From contig OY282609.1 in assembly GCA_958298945.1 (NCBI GenBank), positions 32,461,212-32,525,211 on the forward strand: a stretch of DNA of 64,000 nt, in the 5' to 3' direction. A program made the translations under genes and the position numbers. Shown piece after piece: positions 58,391 through 64,000 of this stretch (position 1 is its first letter; the number at the start of each line of letters is the position of its first letter). Under the pieces are notes generated by a model, which was not told where the DNA came from, ran no database searches, and saw only the letters and a list, made by a program, of their open reading frames with translations. Source of the stretch: Atherix ibis. Taxonomy: Eukaryota; Arthropoda; Insecta; Diptera; Athericidae.

Positions 58391-59646
58391 CCGAAAACGA
58401 CTAAAAAATTAACCTGCTTCAACCGGCCAAAACTAAGTGAATTACGAAAATACAAACTTTTTAAAATTATGTTTTCGCATATTTACACATACTGCTAGAT
58501 TTCCTAACCATTTACGATGTCACATGAAAGCTAAGGATTTATTCTATTTAATATCCTTAAAATACTATGTGTAATATTTTTTTAGAGCTAAACTTAGTGA
58601 GTATTTTTAAAAAATGCCATTTTTTCAGGCACTATTTTCTCAAAAACTAACAGTCCAGAACGAAAGTTTTTTTATATTTGTAAGCCCCATAAAATGCTCA
58701 TCGTTGTTGTTGTTTTTATTGTTGTTGTTGTTGTCGTTGTTTTTGTTGTTGTTGTTGTTGTTGTTTTTATATTTGTAAGCCGCATACGAAGCTCATCGTG
58801 ATATTTCGAATAAGGTATAAAATTTATAAAAAATACTGTATTTTGGCTCCACATATATCATAAACTATTCTATAATTAGCATTTGAGATACTAATTATAG
58901 AATAGTTTATGATATATGCAATAACAAAATTTCGATTTTTCTCAATATTCCAAGCGATTTTCTCGGGTACCCTGCGACCAAAATAAGTGATTTTTCTAGA
59001 CAGTATATTACATCATTTTTGAAAAAATGAATCTAAACTTCGCTGAATAGCTCTCCAAAACTGAGAAAATTCCGGGAAACTTCCATGGAAAAATGGATGG
59101 AATATTTTTTAATTATGCTTTTACGTATATCTTATTTGATGGTTACAAATAGTGAAATTATGCGATTTACAGAAAAAGTTGCACACAAATATTTCAACGT
59201 TTCAAACAAAATTTAGTAGCAAATATTTAAATAAATTGACATCTGTAATTAGTACAAAAATAAAAATATTTAAAAACATATTTAAATAATATAATAGCAA
59301 AACATAAAAAGGAATGCCCGGCCATTGATAAAATTAGGCTCTATAGGTTGTGTGTCCATGTGGGTGAGGCTTAGTAGTTTATTGTTATTATAAAGTGCAA
59401 TTTATTTTTTTATTGTTTATTGAATTCCAACTACTGAAAACATTATAAATTTATTTTGGATAACAAAATTAAACGATCTGATGAAATTATCAATCCTTGT
59501 TAGACTTAAATAACACTTTCTTGAGAGACCTTTTTAAAATATTGTTACTACGTACCATGGTACTCGAATCTTCAAATATAATATTGTATAATTCCTAATT
59601 GTCATTTCGGTTTACGCTCTAAATACTCCAGTACCCAGCAGTATCA
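58391..59646. other. Non-coding; (GTT)n tract and a perfect 28-bp hairpin
   Basis: A GTT-type microsatellite spans about 58,702-58,768 and is flanked by two copies of tatttgtaagcc-cata. A perfect inverted repeat pairs 58,852-58,879 with 58,891-58,918 across an 11-base loop. Strings near 58,637 and 58,950 are related to 16,776 and 17,526. Confidence 0.6.
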
Positions 59647-60085
59647 TTGGATGCCGATGAAAATTCAGACCATAACATCGAAGCTACTGCTGTACTAGAC
59701 ATTAGTCTTCCCAGTGTTCATGTATTTTTCGAAAACTTCGGTTCAAGTTCGAAAGGAGGACCCTATGAAGAATTTTTTAACCTCCACGAGGACGGACGAT
59801 TTTGGAGCCAATTTAACGACGAGATCCTTGAGCGTAACCGCGGCTGCTCGATTGTGGATCAAATTAGGCTCAATGGGCTGCGGTGAGTTGGGCACTTAAT
59901 CCATATCGATTAGTAAGATCCTTCCCGGAAAGTCTACGGTGGGTCCATTTTTGGCCCCAGAAGACGAGGTAGGTCCCGTCTTCGGTGGACCAACGGCGTT
60001 CGCCAGGACGCCAGAACATTCTCGGATTGTCGACAAGATGCCTAAAGTTCTTTGATTCAACAGGCCTACACTTAATTTTCACTCT
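59647..60085 (+). pseudogene. LINE polyprotein C-terminal fragment
   Basis: Around 59,915-60,020 the plus strand reads DPSRKVYGGSIFGPRRRGRS then RLRWTNGVRQDA, a signature of the C-terminal end of several LINE families (the KV-G--G-RR-GRP--RW-D-V--D block). Just upstream VGHLIHID with two stops corresponds to the preceding W-GH--R-- block. The 80-codon open frame at 59,647-59,886, which contains HVFFENFGSSSKGGPYEEFF, has no motif I recognise and may or may not belong to the same element. Confidence 0.6.
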
Positions 60086-62398
60086 CTGTCGTAAGTCTAT
60101 GCCCTCCATATACATATCTTAACGGCAAAGCCTTTTGCCTTCACAAGACAACGTAAGAACAATCGCTTAAACAAACAAACCACTCTGTTGCTAGTAAAGT
60201 ACTTACAATCCTTCCAATTAAAATTTAATTTGAAAAATTATTGATGCTCGATTTTATGTCAATAGTAATCTTTCTCATCGCCACTTTATTCGTGATTTGT
60301 CTATGTCTCGTTATAAAAAGTTTCAATTCTCCTCTCTCCAATCTAACGTAGATTTAATGGATAAAGTAAAATACTGTTTTTGTTTATTTAAAATTTTCTT
60401 TATTTATCTAATTTGTATTTTACAAGTAGATTACAAGTGTTTGTTTTACTCGAATTCTAATTGAATCTTTCCCTGTGTTTTCTTTTCATACTATATTTCT
60501 ACGATCTATCTTAATCTACCGATCACTAAAATAGCGTTTATCATTTACACTTCCCGACTTTATTCGTCGGTCGCTCTATAAATACTCGATCTTAACCAGT
60601 CGTTCCTCAATCACTGTTTAAAGAAACTCCTCCCGAATTTATTCCGTCGTGCTCTCTATTAACTTTCGACTTTAACCAATTTTCCGAATGACTTCGCTGG
60701 CGAGCAGCGCTCGTATTTATACTGGGAAATGACCAAGGAGAGACATATGATCTAGCTCTTTTTCACATCAGTCATCCGTCCACTCCACCGCTTTTTCTCT
60801 CTTATTTTTTCTTTGTTCGTCAGTGCGGGTTCCTGTTTGTGGGTTTCGCGGTTTTTTTTTTATTATTTTATATAATTTTTTACTATTGATTTTTGTTGTT
60901 GATTAATTTTTTTTAGTATACCCCACTGTTACCCTTCGATTTCTCCCTTTTCCATCATCTTCGCAAAGCTAGCAATAAGTATGTCAACAGCAGTGAACAG
61001 CTGTTCTCTCAGTATGGTCGTAGTTGGCCGTACTCGACTGGAACTTTACATTTAATGGCTTCCTTTTTTCTAATTTTTTTCTTGCCTTATCTTTTCTTAT
61101 TTACTCACTCAGAATTATTTTATATTAAATATTATTAGCTACGCGATCTACTAAGGTTTTTAAGTTTCTGATTTATACAATCTCGAACAGAATAGACATC
61201 AATGTATATAACTTCTTATTATTATTGAAAATTTAAAAAAAAATTGCTATTACCTCCAATTCTACTAAAACTCTTCCTTATTACACTTTAAAAAATTATT
61301 TTTTTGAAAAGATTTTTTACTATTCAATGTTATTACTTAAGTGAAGGACGAATAATTTCTAGCTAACAGACGAGACTTACATACTCAAAGTGGTTTCTAT
61401 AATCGAACCGATTCTATGGATAAATATTCATGGTAGATCGATGAAAATTATCACCCGTAAACTAGTTCAATTTATGCTAATCGATTAGATATGAACAAAT
61501 TGCAAAATCAACTTTCAATATTCAAATATCGACTATTTATTTATTATCTATGAGTGTAAATGTATCGTAAAGTGTCTGATATTTGAAATATTCGCAAAAA
61601 TATTATTACTTACCATTTCGAACGTATAGATTTACATTTAAGGTATTCTTTCCAATTCATATAAAGTTTATATTTGGTCATAAAATATACAAAAATATGT
61701 ATGAATACTTAGAACTGTAAATAAAATTTAAAAATCAGAAATATATAAACTACTAAGTAACTATGCAATTATGTAATTAAAAATATTTAATTTTATTCAA
61801 ATAATTTTTAAACGCTAGCATTTTTATAATAATGAATTGATAAATTAATAATTCTATGGAAAACTCTCGACTTGTACGAGCAGATAATTTTTACTTTTTA
61901 TGTTAAGTAAAATTAAAACAACGAAAACTGATTGCTTTTGAACTTAGCAATTCGTTTTTCTATTTTTTATTTAACTTTTTTAAAACGATTATATTTTGTC
62001 ATTGTTAAAAAATTTATACCATAGTTAGTAAGTAACACTGGCATTACCCCGTTTATATTCATAAACAAACATTTTAAATACGATTAGGACGTTTTTGTAT
62101 AAGGTACTAACTAACAATTATTCCAGAAGAGTTTGTCAATTACGCATGGGACACATACAACCCTTTTGATATAGTAGTCAGTGATCATTCTGACTAAATA
62201 CTCATTATTAGGAATTAGCTTCACTTAGATGACAGGTAGCTCTAACACTTGTGTAATATTAGGTGGCCAAAGGACTTTAATAAGGAACAATTTATCTAAT
62301 CGCATTTTTGAGTAGATTCAAAAACGTTTACAAAATATTAACAATCCTAGTTATATAATTTATAATTTCTAGAAGCATTCCACTATTTCCTTGTTTTG
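60086..62398. other. Non-coding; LTR-like GC-richer patch with imperfect duplication
   Basis: Around 60,545-60,710 two related segments follow each other: cttcccgactttattcgtcg to ccagtcgttcc, and ctcccgaatttattccgtcg to ccaattttccg, an imperfect ~80-bp tandem duplication. This and the patch to 61,050 resemble LTR or promoter sequence, but no partner or coding part was found. The rest is AT-rich. Confidence 0.35.
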
Positions 62399-63227
62399 TT
62401 GGGTTGTCCAGAGAGTAATTTCGTTTTTTTTTTATAAAAATAAAAGACGATTTTCTTATAGTAAATTAATATTTTATTCAATTAAATATTGTCCATTCTG
62501 ATCCATGATCGCTACTGATGCAAGTGGTTTTTGACCTCCTCATTTGAATTAAACGTTTTACCGTCTAAAAATATTTGTAGAAACCGGAACAAATGATAAT
62601 CGGAAAGTGCTAGGTCTGGAGAGTATGGTGGGTGTGGCAGTATATCCCATCCAAGCTCTATAAGCTTTTTGCCGAGTGGTCAAACTTGTATGTGGTTTCG
62701 TATTATCCTGTTGGAACACTATACCTTTCCTATTGACCAATTCTGGCCTTTTTTCCAATGAAGTGAATCATTCAACAGTATACTTCAGAATTGATCGTTG
62801 TGTTGCTCGGTAGGAGCCCAAAATAAACGATTTCTTTGAAATCACACCAAACAGAAAGCATAACCTTTTTTTGATGAATATTGGCTTTCGAAGTGCTTTG
62901 AGCCGGTTCATCTTTTCTACTCCAGGATCTTCTGCACTTAACATTGTTGTAGGCAACCCATTTCTCATCCCCAGTGATGATACGCTTCAAAAATGAATCA
63001 TTTTCTTGGCGTTTGAGAAGCATATTTAAAAGGGTATCGGCGTTTGACTTTCCATATTTAAAAGGGTATCAACCAAAAACTACTGTGCAGAATAAATCGA
63101 AGCAAACCTTGCTATCTCAGCTTTCAAAATACATATGATTATATGGCTTAAGTCTGAAGTTGGTTGTGAAAAAATACAATTAAGTCCTCTGTTGGGGTAC
63201 AACGAAATTACTTTCTTGACAACCCAA
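62399..63227 (-). mobile_element. Mariner with TTGGGTTGTC ends, internally deleted
   Basis: Left end tgggttgtccagagagtaat and right end complement ttgggttgtcaagaaagtaa bound about 830 bp. The reverse strand encodes LLKRQENDSFLKRIITGDEK (first Asp), HQKKVMLSVWCDFKEIVYFG, LLPSNTTINSEVYC, then, after frameshifts, QQDNTKPHTS (second Asp) and HPPYSPDLALSDYHLF-like remains (third Asp). The N-terminal half is deleted. This is a different mariner lineage from the long-inverted-end family. Confidence 0.82.
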
Positions 63228-64000
63228 TATCAGGCTTTCAAGTAAAAAATTTATACACAGACACTTCAATATATTCAATTTCTCTCGGTAACGATAGATT
63301 TCTTGTAATTGCTACTAGAATTATAGACCCTCAGCCTGAGGTACGAGAAAGCATTTCTAGGAGTGCGAGAAAATTTTCTCACTTCAGATGTGCAATATAA
63401 AATTTAAAGCTGACTTGTGCTATATAAACTTGACTCAACTAAACTATCGTGTACTTTTTTTTTAAATTTAACGGATCCGAAAACTGGGCTAGTATCGGCC
63501 CAAACCCTTCTACTCCAAACATTTCATTTATTTCTGTTGGAAAGCTTCCGTTTTGCAAATTTTCTACAATTTTATATAATTTATACAACTGCAGTTTTTT
63601 TTTTTTTTTTTTGAGAATTGGCTTAAAAGTATTGCAATAATTTTTGGCGAATTTCACATGCGTGATGGACTTAAATCAAATCTAAGATAGTGCACATGGT
63701 TAATACCAGTGGTGGCACGTGCATAGGAGCTACAATACTGCAGCTGAAAGTAAGTATTAAAATTTATGGTTGGAAATTTCGAATTTATAACTTGTAAATA
63801 TAATTAAAATAAATATGATTTAATATTTGATGTAATGATTATGTAAATAGAATTAATGGAATTGTTATTAAAGCAACGCTTGAAATTCGTATTTGATGAC
63901 GGACGCCGGGAGCTTCTTTTTCGGACAGCATCAGTCTAACACTAATTCGAGCAACCATTTAATGTTACGGAAGCTGTCAGAAAAATCCAAATAAATAATA
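63228..64000. other. Unassigned right end of window
   Basis: A T-run lies at about 63,594-63,612. On the reverse strand, about 63,560-63,467, a frame contains NLQNGSFPTEINEMFGVEGF then GPILAQFSDPLN, which looks exon-like, but I cannot name it and see no clear splice sites. The sequence past 63,700 shows no recognised feature. Confidence 0.35.

Overview
This is a eukaryotic, insect-like window. It is very AT-rich and holds one multi-exon host gene with GT-AG introns and long CAA/CAG runs, set among many decayed transposons. There are also nuclear copies of mitochondrial DNA that read with the invertebrate mitochondrial code. The host gene starts MSDRDVPSVPVTTLAGL, close to the N-terminus of fly Nipped-B (SCC2/NIPBL), so a dipteran, probably a higher fly, is the best guess. 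The species cannot be fixed from the sequence.

Layout. Positions 1-30 kb are a transposon graveyard. It has four relics of a DD41D (rosa-like) Tc1/mariner family, and four of the five copies of a DD34D mariner with unusually long inverted ends. It also has a 320-bp MITE-like repeat, a block of ~0.6-0.77 kb tandem units, a tRNA-derived SINE, LINE fragments, a gypsy pol tail with one LTR, and a PIF/Harbinger fragment. A structurally complete but frame-broken Copia element lies at 21,472-26,068, with two 164-bp LTRs, the target duplication AAATA and a half-tRNA-iMet primer site. Two mitochondrial insertions (nd5+cox1, and atp6+cox3) lie next to or around these elements. Many insertions are nested, so their order can be read: a mariner sits inside the cox1 copy, and a retroposon headed by a 5S rRNA sits inside another mariner.

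Positions 30-38.5 kb are mostly low-complexity AT-rich DNA with a few short, splice-bounded, coding-like islands that I could not name. Positions 38,595-49,368 carry Nipped-B. I can trace 24 coding segments that stay in frame to a 2,433-residue product: a glutamine-rich N-terminal part and a HEAT-repeat C-terminal part. This cohesin loader is the only confidently functional gene in the window.

Positions 49.4-64 kb are AT-rich DNA with a fifth long-ended mariner, a mauritiana-type mariner relic, a 5S-like repeat block that echoes one near 9.6 kb, a LINE tail, and a further mariner with TTGGGTTGTC ends.

The most unusual items are (1) the chimeric retroposon at 11,113-12,004, which joins a full-length 5S rRNA, a tRNA-like B-box stretch and a LINE endonuclease region; and (2) the mariner subfamily whose 3' end is an inverted copy of its own 5' end.
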